Assembly: GCA_035610835.1 (NCBI GenBank)
Contig: CM069442.1
Span: 36,806,452-36,870,451 of the forward strand
Length of the DNA: 64,000 nt
Source: Ophiura sarsii
Taxonomy: Eukaryota; Echinodermata; Ophiuroidea; Amphilepidida; Ophiuridae
Direction of reading: 5' to 3'
Position numbers and translations under genes: made by a program. Positions 32,601 through 43,386 of the stretch are shown piece by piece. Within the stretch, counting starts at the first letter, position 1; every line of letters begins with the position of its first letter. Under the pieces are notes generated by a model, which was not told the DNA's origin, made no database searches, and was given only the letters and a program-made list of their open reading frames with translations.

Positions 32601-35600
32601 CTTGTAAATGTGAGGTTTTCGGGCAATCTGTTTCTCCGGGGATGGTATGTTTGTATTTAAATGAACGAATGGGACCTACCCGTTGCACCTACAATGATAA
32701 AATACGATATTTTTAATTTATCGACCTAAATAGTGCCCAGGGCGTAAGCACCTGCCTAAATGGTAAACAGGCATGCCAGAAAACGTGAAAAAGTGAGGGC
32801 GCTGTGTGCAGGTCCGTAGCGGAAAATTTAGCTTAATAACCCCTCATGGAACAAGGCTTAAATTAAAGTTGAGATGTTACTGAAAATGGTCATAGGTGAC
32901 AAGTATGCCATAAATGTAACCGGAGGGTAGAAAAGGTGTCTTGAAATATGGCACTTTTACACGTATTTCAATGAGAAAGATATTTGGTGTGGTGCTCCCT
33001 TTAACGCACAATGGCCATTTCCAATAAACCGAGTTTTGAAGTGGAAGATGGGTTCAAATTGCTTAAATATGCCTTGATTTACATTCAAAACACCCTTTAT
33101 ATCAATGTCGGACGTTAATATCAAGAAATTTACATGATTTTCTCGAGAAATATCCAAGAAAATGGCTCTAAAGCTCCAAATGTAGAGTCAAATGGCTATG
33201 GGTCTGTTTCGCGATTTTATAGATAGAGGGTCACGTTACCCTTGGCTAGAAGCCCCTCACGTGCAAGAATACTCCCTATTAGGTCTATATCAAGTAACTT
33301 GCATCTCAATTAAAGAGTTGATTATGTCATTTTCAAGTTCAAAGCTTTATTTAGAGTTTAGCACTCTCATTTAGGTTAACGAGTTGTCAAAATTCATATT
33401 TGGCCCCACATTGGCTCAAAAAAGAGCAACAAATCGTTAAAATTGTACATTTAATGCTTAACACAATACCCTAAGGGTAATATCGTGACAAAAATGTAAT
33501 TGTGCGTTTGCCTACTAGGTAATTATGATACTCTAAGTAAACAAATGGCTTTTAGAAGCTTTATTGTCCTATAAATACGGGGGTCTTTACCCCCCCCCCC
33601 CTACATAATTTCACCATTAATGGCATACAGGTATCTCTGCAATGAATACGGCGTGATATAGTGATTATATGATTAAGTTATCATGTTTGTCGATAATTAA
33701 ATAGGTCATATATGCTATTAACATTTAATTTATACAATGTAAACAATGTCAAATCTAAAAATACACGTTTTGTTCATGAAAGCAGACTTTAAATGTAACA
33801 ATTTTGGGCAAAAAATGGCCAAAAAGTGAGAAAAATTGGGTATTTTGGGTATAGAGTAAAATCTATTTTGTGACATAATTCCAGTTAGGAGTAGAATTTG
33901 AATTTTTTGAGTGACACTTTTTCATGATGCTATATGATGATTCCAAAAATGCAAAAAAAAAAATTTAGATTTTTGTTAAAGGGAGCACTGTACCAAATCA
34001 ATGCGCAATTCGTGTAATCCTATAATAGTTCCGGAAAAGCACGAAGACTAGGCTTGTAAATGTGAGGTTTTCGGGCAATCTGTTTCTCCGGGGATGGTAT
34101 GTTTGTATTTAAATGAACGAATGGGACCTACCCGTTGCACCTACAATGATAAAATACGATATTTTTAATTTATCGACCTAAATAGTGCCCAGGGCGTAAG
34201 CACCTGCCTAAATGGTAAACAGGCATGCCAGAAAACGTGAAAAAGTGAGGGCGCTGTGTGCAGGTCCGTAGCGGAAAATTTAGCTTAATAACCCCTCATG
34301 GAACAAGGCTTAAATTAAAGTTGAGATGTTACTGAAAATGGTCATAGGTGACAAGTATGCCATAAATGTAACCGGAGGGTAGAAAAGGTGTCTTGAAATA
34401 TGGCACTTTTACACGTATTTCAATGAGAAAGATATTTGGTGTGGTGCTCCCTTTAACGCACAATGGCCATTTCCAATAAACCGAGTTTTGAAGTGGAAGA
34501 TGGGTTCAAATTGCTTAAATATGCCTTGATTTACATTCAAAACACCCTTTATATCAATGTCGGACGTTAATATCAAGAAATTTACATGATTTTCTCGAGA
34601 AATATCCAAGAAAATGGCTCTAAAGCTCCAAATGTAGAGTCAAATGGCTATGGGTCTGTTTCGCGATTTTATAGATAGAGGGTCACGTTACCCTTGGCTA
34701 GAAGCCCCTCACGTGCAAGAATACTCCCTATTAGGTCTATATCAAGTAACTTGCATCTCAATTAAAGAGTTGATTATGTCATTTTCAAGTTCAAAGCTTT
34801 ATTTAGAGTTTAGCACTCTCATTTAGGTTAACGAGTTGTCAAAATTCATATTTGGCCCCACATTGGCTCAAAAAAGAGCAACAAATCGTTAAAATTGTAC
34901 ATTTAATGCTTAACACAATACCCTAAGGGTAATATCGTGACAAAAATGTAATTGTGCGTTTGCCTACTAGGTAATTATGATACTCTAAGTAAACAAATGG
35001 CTTTTAGAAGCTTTATTGTCCTATAAATACGGGGGTCTTTACCCCCCCCCCCCTACATAATTTCACCATTAATGGCATACAGGTATCTCTGCAATGAATA
35101 CGGCGTGATATAGTGATTATATGATTAAGTTATCATGTTTGTCGATAATTAAATAGGTCATATATGCTATTAACATTTAATTTATACAATGTAAACAATG
35201 TCAAATCTAAAAATACACGTTTTGTTCATGAAAGCAGACTTTAAATGTAACAATTTTGGGCAAAAAATGGCCAAAAAGTGAGAAAAATTGGGTATTTTGG
35301 GTATAGAGTAAAATCTATTTTGTGACATAATTCCAGTTAGGAGTAGAATTTGAATTTTTTGAGTGACACTTTTTCATGATGCTATATGATGATTCCAAAA
35401 ATGCAAAAAAAAAAATTTAGATTTTTGTTAAAGGGAGCACTGTACCAAATCAATGCGCAATTCGTGTAATCCTATAATAGTTCCGGAAAAGCACGAAGAC
35501 TAGGCTTGTAAATGTGAGGTTTTCGGGCAATCTGTTTCTCCGGGGATGGTATGTTTGTATTTAAATGAACGAATGGGACCTACCCGTTGCACCTACAATG

Positions 35601-37359
35601 ATAAAATACGATATTTTTAATTTATCGACCTAAATAGTGCCCAGGGCGTAAGCACCTGCCTAAATGGTAAACAGGCATGCCAGAAAACGTGAAAAAGTGA
35701 GGGCGCTGTGTGCAGGTCCGTAGCGGAAAATTTAGCTTAATAACCCCTCATGGAACAAGGCTTAAATTAAAGTTGAGATGTTACTGAAAATGGTCATAGG
35801 TGACAAGTATGCCATAAATGTAACCGGAGGGTAGAAAAGGTGTCTTGAAATATGGCACTTTTACACGTATTTCAATGAGAAAGATATTTGGTGTGGTGCT
35901 CCCTTTAACGCACAATGGCCATTTCCAATAAACCGAGTTTTGAAGTGGAAGATGGGTTCAAATTGCTTAAATATGCCTTGATTTACATTCAAAACACCCT
36001 TTATATCAATGTCGGACGTTAATATCAAGAAATTTACATGATTTTCTCGAGAAATATCCAAGAAAATGGCTCTAAAGCTCCAAATGTAGAGTCAAATGGC
36101 TATGGGTCTGTTTCGCGATTTTATAGATAGAGGGTCACGTTACCCTTGGCTAGAAGCCCCTCACGTGCAAGAATACTCCCTATTAGGTCTATATCAAGTA
36201 ACTTGCATCTCAATTAAAGAGTTGATTATGTCATTTTCAAGTTCAAAGCTTTATTTAGAGTTTAGCACTCTCATTTAGGTTAACGAGTTGTCAAAATTCA
36301 TATTTGGCCCCACATTGGCTCAAAAAAGAGCAACAAATCGTTAAAATTGTACATTTAATGCTTAACACAATACCCTAAGGGTAATATCGTGACAAAAATG
36401 TAATTGTGCGTTTGCCTACTAGGTAATTATGATACTCTAAGTAAACAAATGGCTTTTAGAAGCTTTATTGTCCTATAAATACGGGGGTCTTTACCCCCCC
36501 CCCCCTACATAATTTCACCATTAATGGCATACAGGTATCTCTGCAATGAATACGGCGTGATATAGTGATTATATGATTAAGTTATCATGTTTGTCGATAA
36601 TTAAATAGGTCATATATGCTATTAACATTTAATTTATACAATGTAAACAATGTCAAATCTAAAAATACACGTTTTGTTCATGAAAGCAGACTTTAAATGT
36701 AACAATTTTGGGCAAAAAATGGCCAAAAAGTGAGAAAAATTGGGTATTTTGGGTATAGAGTAAAATCTATTTTGTGACATAATTCCAGTTAGGAGTAGAA
36801 TTTGAATTTTTTGAGTGACACTTTTTCATGATGCTATATGATGATTCCAAAAATGCAAAAAAAAAAATTTAGATTTTTGTTAAAGGGAGCACTGTACCAA
36901 ATCAATGCGCAATTCGTGTAATCCTATAATAGTTCCGGAAAAGCACGAAGACTAGGCTTGTAAATGTGAGGTTTTCGGGCAATCTGTTTCTCCGGGGATG
37001 GTATGTTTGTATTTAAATGAACGAATGGGACCTACCCGTTGCACCTACAATGATAAAATACGATATTTTTAATTTATCGACCTAAATAGTGCCCAGGGCG
37101 TAAGCACCTGCCTAAATGGTAAACAGGCATGCCAGAAAACGTGAAAAAGTGAGGGCGCTGTGTGCAGGTCCGTAGCGGAAAATTTAGCTTAATAACCCCT
37201 CATGGAACAAGGCTTAAATTAAAGTTGAGATGTTACTGAAAATGGTCATAGGTGACAAGTATGCCATAAATGTAACCGGAGGGTAGAAAAGGTGTCTTGA
37301 AATATGGCACTTTTACACGTATTTCAATGAGAAAGATATTTGGTGTGGTGCTCCCTCAT

Positions 37360-37819
37360 GGGGGCACTACACTAAATCCTTCCGCGTTTGGTGTATGGTT
37401 CGGAGAAATAGTACCTACATCAATTTGATCATCGTCCCAGGGGAAGCAAATAGAAGTAAATCTTGCTTATTTTTTATGAAAAAGATAGAATAGAACCTCA
37501 GCATTGCTAATGTGGTCAAAAATCGTCGGAATCGAATACGCACGGGAGCCTAGGCTGCGGAAGGATATCGTTGCCGGAACCGGTGAGGAAGCGAAAATAT
37601 CGGTTTAAAATGGTGAGGGCGCTGTTTAGGTGCCCGTAGCGAAAAATTTCATCTAGATGGGTCAAGAAAAATCAAGTTTAAAATAAAATTCAACACATAT
37701 CTAATACATTCATGCGAAATAAAAACGTCCATCATTGTTACGTGGGGTAAAAATACGGTCTTGAAAAAGGGCCGAAACGCGTGTATTTCAATGGGAGACG
37801 TATTTAGTGGTGTGCCCCC
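37360..37819. mobile_element. Diverged relative of the 472-bp element, TCAT on both sides
   Basis: Ends GGGGGCACTACACTAAAT and ATTTAGTGGTGTGCCCCC. Shared internal words include GGTGAGGGCGCTGTTTAGG and GTGTATTTCAATGGGAGA. TCAT at 37356-37359 and 37820-37823. Confidence 0.85.
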
Positions 37820-37823
37820 TCAT

Positions 37824-38311
37824 GGGCGCACCACACCAAATATCTTTCTCATTGAAATACGTGTAAAAGTTCCATATTTCAAGACACCTTTTCTACCCTC
37901 CGGTTACATTTATTGCATACTTGTCACCTATGACCATTTTCAGTAACATCTCAACTTTAATTTAAGCCCTGTTTCATGAGAGGTTATTAAGCTAAGTTTT
38001 CCGCTACGGACCTGCACACAGCGCCCTCACTTTTTCACGTTTTCTGGCATGCCTGTTCACCATTTAGGCAGGTGCCCGGGGCAGGTGCTTACGCCCTGGG
38101 CACTATTTAGGTCGATAAATTAAAAATATCGTATTTTATCATTTTAGGTGCAACGGATAGGTCCCACTCGTTCATTTAAATACAAACATACCATCCCCGG
38201 AGAAACAAATTGACCGAAAACCTCACATTTACAAGCCTAGTACTAGTCTTCGTGCTTTTCCGGAACTACTACAGGATTACACGAATTGCGCATTGATTTG
38301 GTGTGGTGCTC
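37824..38311 (-). mobile_element. Inverted copy of the 472-bp element, TCAT on both sides
   Basis: GGGCGCACCACACCAAATAT onward is the complement of the array element, with scattered differences and a small duplication (GCAGGTGCCCGGGGCAGGTG). It ends GGTGTGGTGCTC with two C lost before TCAT at 38312-38315. Confidence 0.88.
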
Positions 38312-38786
38312 TCATATTTTGCAGCTGCTTTTCGCAATCGCAGGGGAAATCCGGGAGAAAATCCTGGATAAACACATGAACATGTTTCGTTTGGCCTGGC
38401 TGGATCAACACGGATAGGTATATTGGGTTCTCCCTATTTATAGTATTTGATAGGGTACCTACTGCTGGGCGAATCTCTGCACCTCGCCCTCGGTCAGAAA
38501 ACTGCAAATAATGTATTATTGTATAACTATATAATATTAAGCTTATTATAATTTTTTAATTAAAGTTTTTTAAAGGTAGGCCTATGTTAGGCATGTTCAT
38601 AGAATTTTGAAAATAAAAATATCTCTTTGAAAATGGAATACATGGAAACAAAGAACTTTACAATAAAAACAGACAGTTCAACCATGTCTGCAGGCTGAAT
38701 AACCACAAAGTTATAACCAAAAGTAGTTTGCCTTATTATTATTTAATATATCGCTAGCCTAAAACTGGTCAAGTCTGTTAACAACT

Positions 38787-38849
38787 ATGGTCGTGCCCCC
38801 CCCCCCCCCCCCCCCCCCATCCCAGTTTCCAAAAGCTGGGTACGCCACT
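38787..38849. mobile_element. hAT-type end fragment after a long C run
   Basis: A C run of about 30 bases is followed by AGCTGGGTACGCCACTG, the usual hAT right terminus. The left end was not found. Confidence 0.4.
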
Positions 38850-39186
38850 GCTCACTGCGCACATTTTTCAAAAAAAATATTGGACAGCAATATTTTTGGA
38901 ATACTGGATGTACACGCAAATTCTCCCCCCGGATCGAACGTTACGGAACCCCCGTGTTGTGTGGTGGCATATAAACCCAATTTTCAGTGGTATGCACTTA
39001 CCGTCCAGGCTACATTTGACGTCATAGAAAATGTCACTTGGGCTTAGCAAATACTACAGAGTTACAGATATAATTCAAACATGAACATCGGTGGATTACA
39101 TCGTCGTCAAATTGTATTTGAAGAAAATGGTGTGGTCGGAAAAAAACATGATTCGGCGACATTGTTTCGATAACTTCACGAGGTCT

Positions 39187-39239
39187 CGCGATATTTTGCG
39201 AGAATTCATGTTAAACGTGAATTCTCGCAAAATATCGCG
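39187..39239. repeat. Perfect 22-bp hairpin
   Basis: CGCGATATTTTGCGAGAATT plus CA, a 9-base loop, then the exact complement. Confidence 0.95.
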
Positions 39240-39781
39240 CACATATTTTGACAGTATTTTGACAGTACTTGACAGTTGTGAAGAGACACAGGTGGTACAC
39301 ACAAAGGAAGTCGCTATCTTAATCTGTTTAGACGACAGTTTTAACAAATTTTCATTTTCGCACCTCAGATAATGCGCTGTTTTTCTGCTTCCGTTTTTCG
39401 GTTTTAAAAATAAGGTAGGTAGGTAGGAATGCTCTGTAGGAAAACGTATTACTGATAATCTTATTTGCAAACGTCTTACCTTTGCGGTGTTCAAGAAATA
39501 TTTTTATGTGAACTACTCGCTGCTGTGACACAGTTGTATCGGCTTTGAAACCAGGGGCTATTTCATTTGGTTGAATCATAGATCCAACCAAATGTAGTTA
39601 GTTGTATATTGGATGCACATCCGGGAACTTGGTGCACAATATTTAATACGCTCTTTTACTTTTATTGTACCGTTTGGAAGGCCCATATAATAATATTATA
39701 TATTCAAATTACAGCACATGTTTACGTGTCTCCTGTATTGAGGGGATCGATTCAATCTTGATTCAAAGGCCAAATAAACTA

Positions 39782-40523
39782 AACTGCTCACAAAAAGTTA
39801 GGAAACTTTTTAAAATCAAGTATATTTTTATTATTTATTACCCTCTTTGTATATGATATATCAATGGAAAGCTGAAGTGTTCCTCTTTAGAATTATACCA
39901 CATTTGCAATGTTGCTCAACTTGGCCACATGAATGAGAATGAGGCAAAGTCACAAATCAAATGTGCCAAAATTACCGTTATCTGTGCTAAACAGTCAATA
40001 GGTAATGATCAATAACCAAACCGGTCATGCTTGCGAACCATGAATGGTTTACACAAAGATTTGCACCAGTGAGCGCACACACACACAAGTTAACCCTCAT
40101 ATCTTTAGAAAACCATTGTTTGGGTATTTGCAAGACTGGGTTAACAATGACTCCAGGTGGAAGGTCATGAAGGTAAGTGATGAAAGGTTTAGGCCTATAA
40201 CTTGTAAATATTTCTGAGACACGGTTAACGTTTTGCAGTTTCAATACATGTATGCCGCGTTTAACAGATTTGGAGAGAGCACGTGCCATTGGCTCACGCA
40301 GTAACACAAAATTGCTAATTTGGCACATTTGATTTGTGACTTTGTCTCATTCTCATTAATGTGGCCAAGTCCAGCAACATACATGTATCATCATTGCACA
40401 TTTGGTATCATATTAAAGAAAAACACTTCAGCTTTCCATTGATATGCAACATAATACAAGAGGGTAATAATTAATAAAAAATATACTTGATTAAAAAAGT
40501 TTCCTAACTTTTTGTGAGCAGTT
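39782..40523. mobile_element. 742-bp foldback MITE, TA TSD
   Basis: AACTGCTCACAAAAAGTTAG at the left and complement at the right, with the arms extending about 200 bases. TA on each side. Tc1/mariner-like by TSD. Confidence 0.88.
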
Positions 40524-40643
40524 TAGTTCAAGTTCTCGTCCTAATAAGGCCAAATCTTTTAAAGGAGGACGAGGGCACCTTTAAAAAAAAAAATGCAAAA
40601 TCGCCATTTATTACCATACCAGCATGGTAATTGCATGATTGGC

Positions 40644-40766
40644 AGGGGCGTAGCCAGAGTGGGGGCACTTGATCGCCTCCAACCCCCAATATTAGACTCG
40701 TGTCGGTCGAGACAACTGTCGGTTGATGGCACCGTCAGTGGCAGAAATTTCTTGTTTGGTGTGGGG

Positions 40767-40818
<52 letters not shown>
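40644..40818. mobile_element. hAT-type end fragment and 49-base poly-G run
   Basis: CAGGGGCGTAGCCAGAG at 40644 is a hAT-like left terminus; the right end is not found. An uninterrupted run of 49 G occupies 40770-40818. Confidence 0.55.
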
Positions 40819-40819
<1 letters not shown>

Positions 40820-41100
40820 TGAAAAGGTGGTGCCCCAAAAAATTAAATTGAGATGGTACCAGAGGGGACGAGAAACTGCTTTATTTTCCCCCATGGCTTA
40901 ATGTGCATTAAGTTTAACCCTGGCCTAACCCTCACCAACCAAACCCATGCCTCACCACAAAACCCAATATTAGTATTATGATTCATCCCCCTGAAATAAT
41001 TTACCCCCCTCAAATACAGTAACAATCAATATATCCCTTTAAAATACAGGATTGCCAAAGGACTACATACCATAGGGGTCTCAAGTCATTACCTTTCTTT

Positions 41101-41366
41101 GTAAATAAAAACTGTGTCTTGTGTAGGGCCAGACACTTGTAAATAAAAACTGTGTCTTGTGTAGGGCCAGACACTTGTAAATAAAAACTGTGTCTTGTGT
41201 AGGGCCAGACACTTGTAAATAAAAACTGTGTCTTGTGTAGGGCCAGACACTTGTAAATAAAAACTGTGTCTTGTGTAGGGCCAGACACTTGTAAATAAAA
41301 ACTGTGTCTTGTGTAGGGCCAGACACTTGTAAATAAAAACTGTGTCTTGTGTAGGGCCAGACACCA
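41101..41366. repeat. 38-bp minisatellite, seven copies
   Basis: Unit GTAAATAAAAACTGTGTCTT + GTGTAGGGCCAGACACTT, starting at 41101, 41139, 41177, 41215, 41253, 41291 and 41329. Copies are identical apart from the last two bases of the final one. Because 38 is not a multiple of three, minus-strand frames cycle through all three readings without a stop. Confidence 0.97.
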
Positions 41367-41657
41367 CCTAAACATGGATTTATCCAAAATTCACCATATA
41401 AGGTTTTCGCTTTCGCATGTTTTTCTCCCCGATTTGAGCTAACACACCAGAGCTGCCTTAGGCAGTGATTTGGTGCCCACATGAGCTTGGTCGATGACGT
41501 CATTCAAATCAATGTCAAAGCAAGCGCGGCTTGGGGAGTGGATTTTGCGTAGTAATTTGTAGCATCTAGGAGTACATATAGGACTGGTAGGGTTAACACG
41601 TACACAACACATGAAACATACCTCCTCTAAAAAAACACCTTAGTACACATTTTTGTG

Positions 41658-42009
41658 TAGTGGCGTTGCTAGGTTTTTCATATGGGGGTGGGGGGGGGGG
41701 GGGGGGGGGCAAGAAATAAAAGTGAACCGAAAAGATTGTTCTGACAAAAGAAATGCGCCCACAATTTTTGACTTTACACTTATTTGTGCTATTATTGAGG
41801 TACATTTTAGCTCTAAACAACCTTGTACCCAAAAATATTGCATTTTGGGAACACATGTGCTCGAAAAATTTCCATCTGTGTACTTTTACTGTGACTATCA
41901 TAATTCCATGATTCCTCTTGTCAAATGAACCGACAGTGCCAATCTCACCCGACACAACAGTCAATATTGGGTGCGATCCCCCCTCATCACCTCTCTGGCT
42001 ACGCAACTG
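41658..42009. mobile_element. hAT-like MITE, 8-bp TSD TTTTTGTG
   Basis: TTTTTGTG at 41650-41657 and 42010-42017 flanks TAGTGGCGTTGCTAGG and CTGGCTACGCAACTG. Poly-G is just inside the left end. It lies about 150 bases upstream of the zinc-finger coding region. Confidence 0.85.
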
Positions 42010-42113
42010 TTTTTGTGGTAATGCATGCTTAGATTGTAATGGTCGACTGGCGTAGTCAGTCCAGCAAAAGGGTAAAAAGTGATCTATTTCTCAAATATAT
42101 ATTTTTTGTTTTG

Positions 42114-42126
42114 TTTTACTTTACAG
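42114..42126 (+). promoter_or_regulatory. 3' splice site in zinc-finger gene leader
   Basis: A T-rich tract ending TTTTACTTTACAG lies 30 bases before the zinc-finger start codon. It suggests that the mRNA leader is spliced from an upstream non-coding exon, which I could not locate. Confidence 0.5.
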
Positions 42127-42156
42127 ATATCTTAAATCTGGGGCACGGATCTTCAA

Positions 42157-43386
42157 ATGAATCCTTACCAATGCCACTACTGTCCAAGATCCTTCGAGGA
42201 CTTTGATTTCTACCGGCGTCATCAAAACCGGCATTACCATACACATACTGCATCACCTTTTCATCTTTCATCATTTAAAGTTGGATCACATGCAGCAAGA
42301 ACAACTCGCCACTGTCTTGAATGCGGTTGGACACATACAACAAGCAGCAGTGAGACCTGTGACAAACGATTCAACCATCCCGTAAAACATGTACACCACT
42401 CGGTCATACACACAGATTCAATACCCTCACAGTGTCAGTTCTGTCATAAGAGAATTCACCGTAGGGGTACTAGACTCCATCATGAGAAAACATGTATATC
42501 CTCAACGACTGGCAAGACACTAAAATGTCCCTATTGTAAAAAGAAGTTCTCACAAATGATGCATCTTCAGATGCATCTTGTCATCATCAAGGAAAATGGC
42601 ACATTGATACACGGGAAATGTAAGAATTCAATGTGGAAACAACCATCAAACCTTTCGAAGAAAGAGGATTTGGATAGAAACCGGGCTCCATCTGTATCCT
42701 CTGCTGAACCTGTTAAAGGCAAGGATCTGCTGCATCACAAGCCAGAAAAGTTTGCATTTAAAAGTAAGGTCCTTTTGATTAAGCACAGAAAAGATCATGA
42801 GAAGAAACATAAATGTGACGTGTGCAACAAAGTGTGGGATTACCTAAAAGACTTGAAAAAACATAGATCCACACACACGAAAGAAAGACCACATCTTTGT
42901 ATCACGTGTGGATCCTCCTTCACACAGAAATCTAATTTGAACAAGCATAAAAGAAATATTCATGGACAGCAAACTGAGAGTAATATTAAAGTACAAAATG
43001 TACCCAATAATACATTTCCCTGCGACGAATGTGGAAAGACATTTCCTGAAAGGTATAAATTGGCTAGGCATATGCGAATACACTCTGGGGAGCGCCCTTT
43101 TGTGTGCAGCATATGTGGCGCTGATTTTAACGCAGTTGGTCACCTAAAAAGACATAGGGTTCTGAAGCACAATGAGGCAAAAGTTAGGTGCAAAACAAAC
43201 GGAGAACCTGAACATATCTGTCGTTTTTGTGCCTTGCGCTGTAACTCAAAACAGGCGGTAACGTTACATGAATATACGCATACGGGTGAACGACCGTACA
43301 AATGCCAAACATGTGGTCAAAGTTTCAGTCAACAGGGAGTCCTGAAGCAGCATTTTGTTCGAAAGCATACAAATGCTACATTATGA
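42157..43386 (+). CDS. C2H2 zinc-finger protein, 409 aa
   Basis: An intronless coding region likely to encode a nuclear DNA-binding protein. Canonical fingers lie at residues 6-26, 220-240, 248-269, 289-309, 317-338, 355-375 and 383-404, with TGERPY- and SGERPF-type linkers in the C-terminal group. Degenerate or atypical units occur at 93-113 (C2HC), 124-140 (second His missing) and about 198-214 (cysteines lost). The middle (150-200) is low in fingers. The ATG is supported by an in-frame stop 24 bases upstream (TAA at 42133). A good acceptor (TTTTACTTTACAG, ending 42126) just before it implies a 5'-UTR intron with the first exon not identified. No KRAB, BTB or SCAN domain is visible. An ATTAAA lies at 44281. 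The orthologue cannot be named from sequence alone. Confidence 0.9.
   Translation: MNPYQCHYCPRSFEDFDFYRRHQNRHYHTHTASPFHLSSFKVGSHAARTTRHCLECGWTHTTSSSETCDKRFNHPVKHVHHSVIHTDSIPSQCQFCHKRIHRRGTRLHHEKTCISSTTGKTLKCPYCKKKFSQMMHLQMHLVIIKENGTLIHGKCKNSMWKQPSNLSKKEDLDRNRAPSVSSAEPVKGKDLLHHKPEKFAFKSKVLLIKHRKDHEKKHKCDVCNKVWDYLKDLKKHRSTHTKERPHLCITCGSSFTQKSNLNKHKRNIHGQQTESNIKVQNVPNNTFPCDECGKTFPERYKLARHMRIHSGERPFVCSICGADFNAVGHLKRHRVLKHNEAKVRCKTNGEPEHICRFCALRCNSKQAVTLHEYTHTGERPYKCQTCGQSFSQQGVLKQHFVRKHTNATL

Larger units (their letters stand above)
28173..37355. repeat. 9.2-kb tandem array, 1452-bp period, 6.3 copies, flanked by TCAT
   Basis: Units start at 28173, 29625, 31077, 32529, 33981, 35433 and 36885 (the last partial, ending 37355). 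Each full unit is a 472-bp inverted-repeat element (28173-28644 in unit 1) followed by a 980-bp segment that begins TTTAACG and ends GTTAAA. Copies appear identical, including a 12-C run. The first left end and the last right end are bordered by TCAT (28169-28172, 37356-37359). Identical short open frames repeat every 1452 bp but show no coding features. Confidence 0.95.

Noticed and set aside
28601..36278. Repeated 66- and 60-codon frames in every array unit
   Set aside because: They are present only because the unit is copied exactly; no domain, no start context, and both strands are equally open. Not called as genes.
28173..37355. CRISPR-like or bacterial repeat array
   Set aside because: The unit is 1.45 kb with no spacer structure, and the surrounding genes are clearly eukaryotic.
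39096..39494. 132-codon minus-strand frame
   Set aside because: It overlaps the perfect hairpin and an opposite-strand frame of similar length; no domain recognised.
41010..41503. 125- and 140-codon minus-strand frames
   Set aside because: Created by the 38-bp minisatellite reading through without stops.
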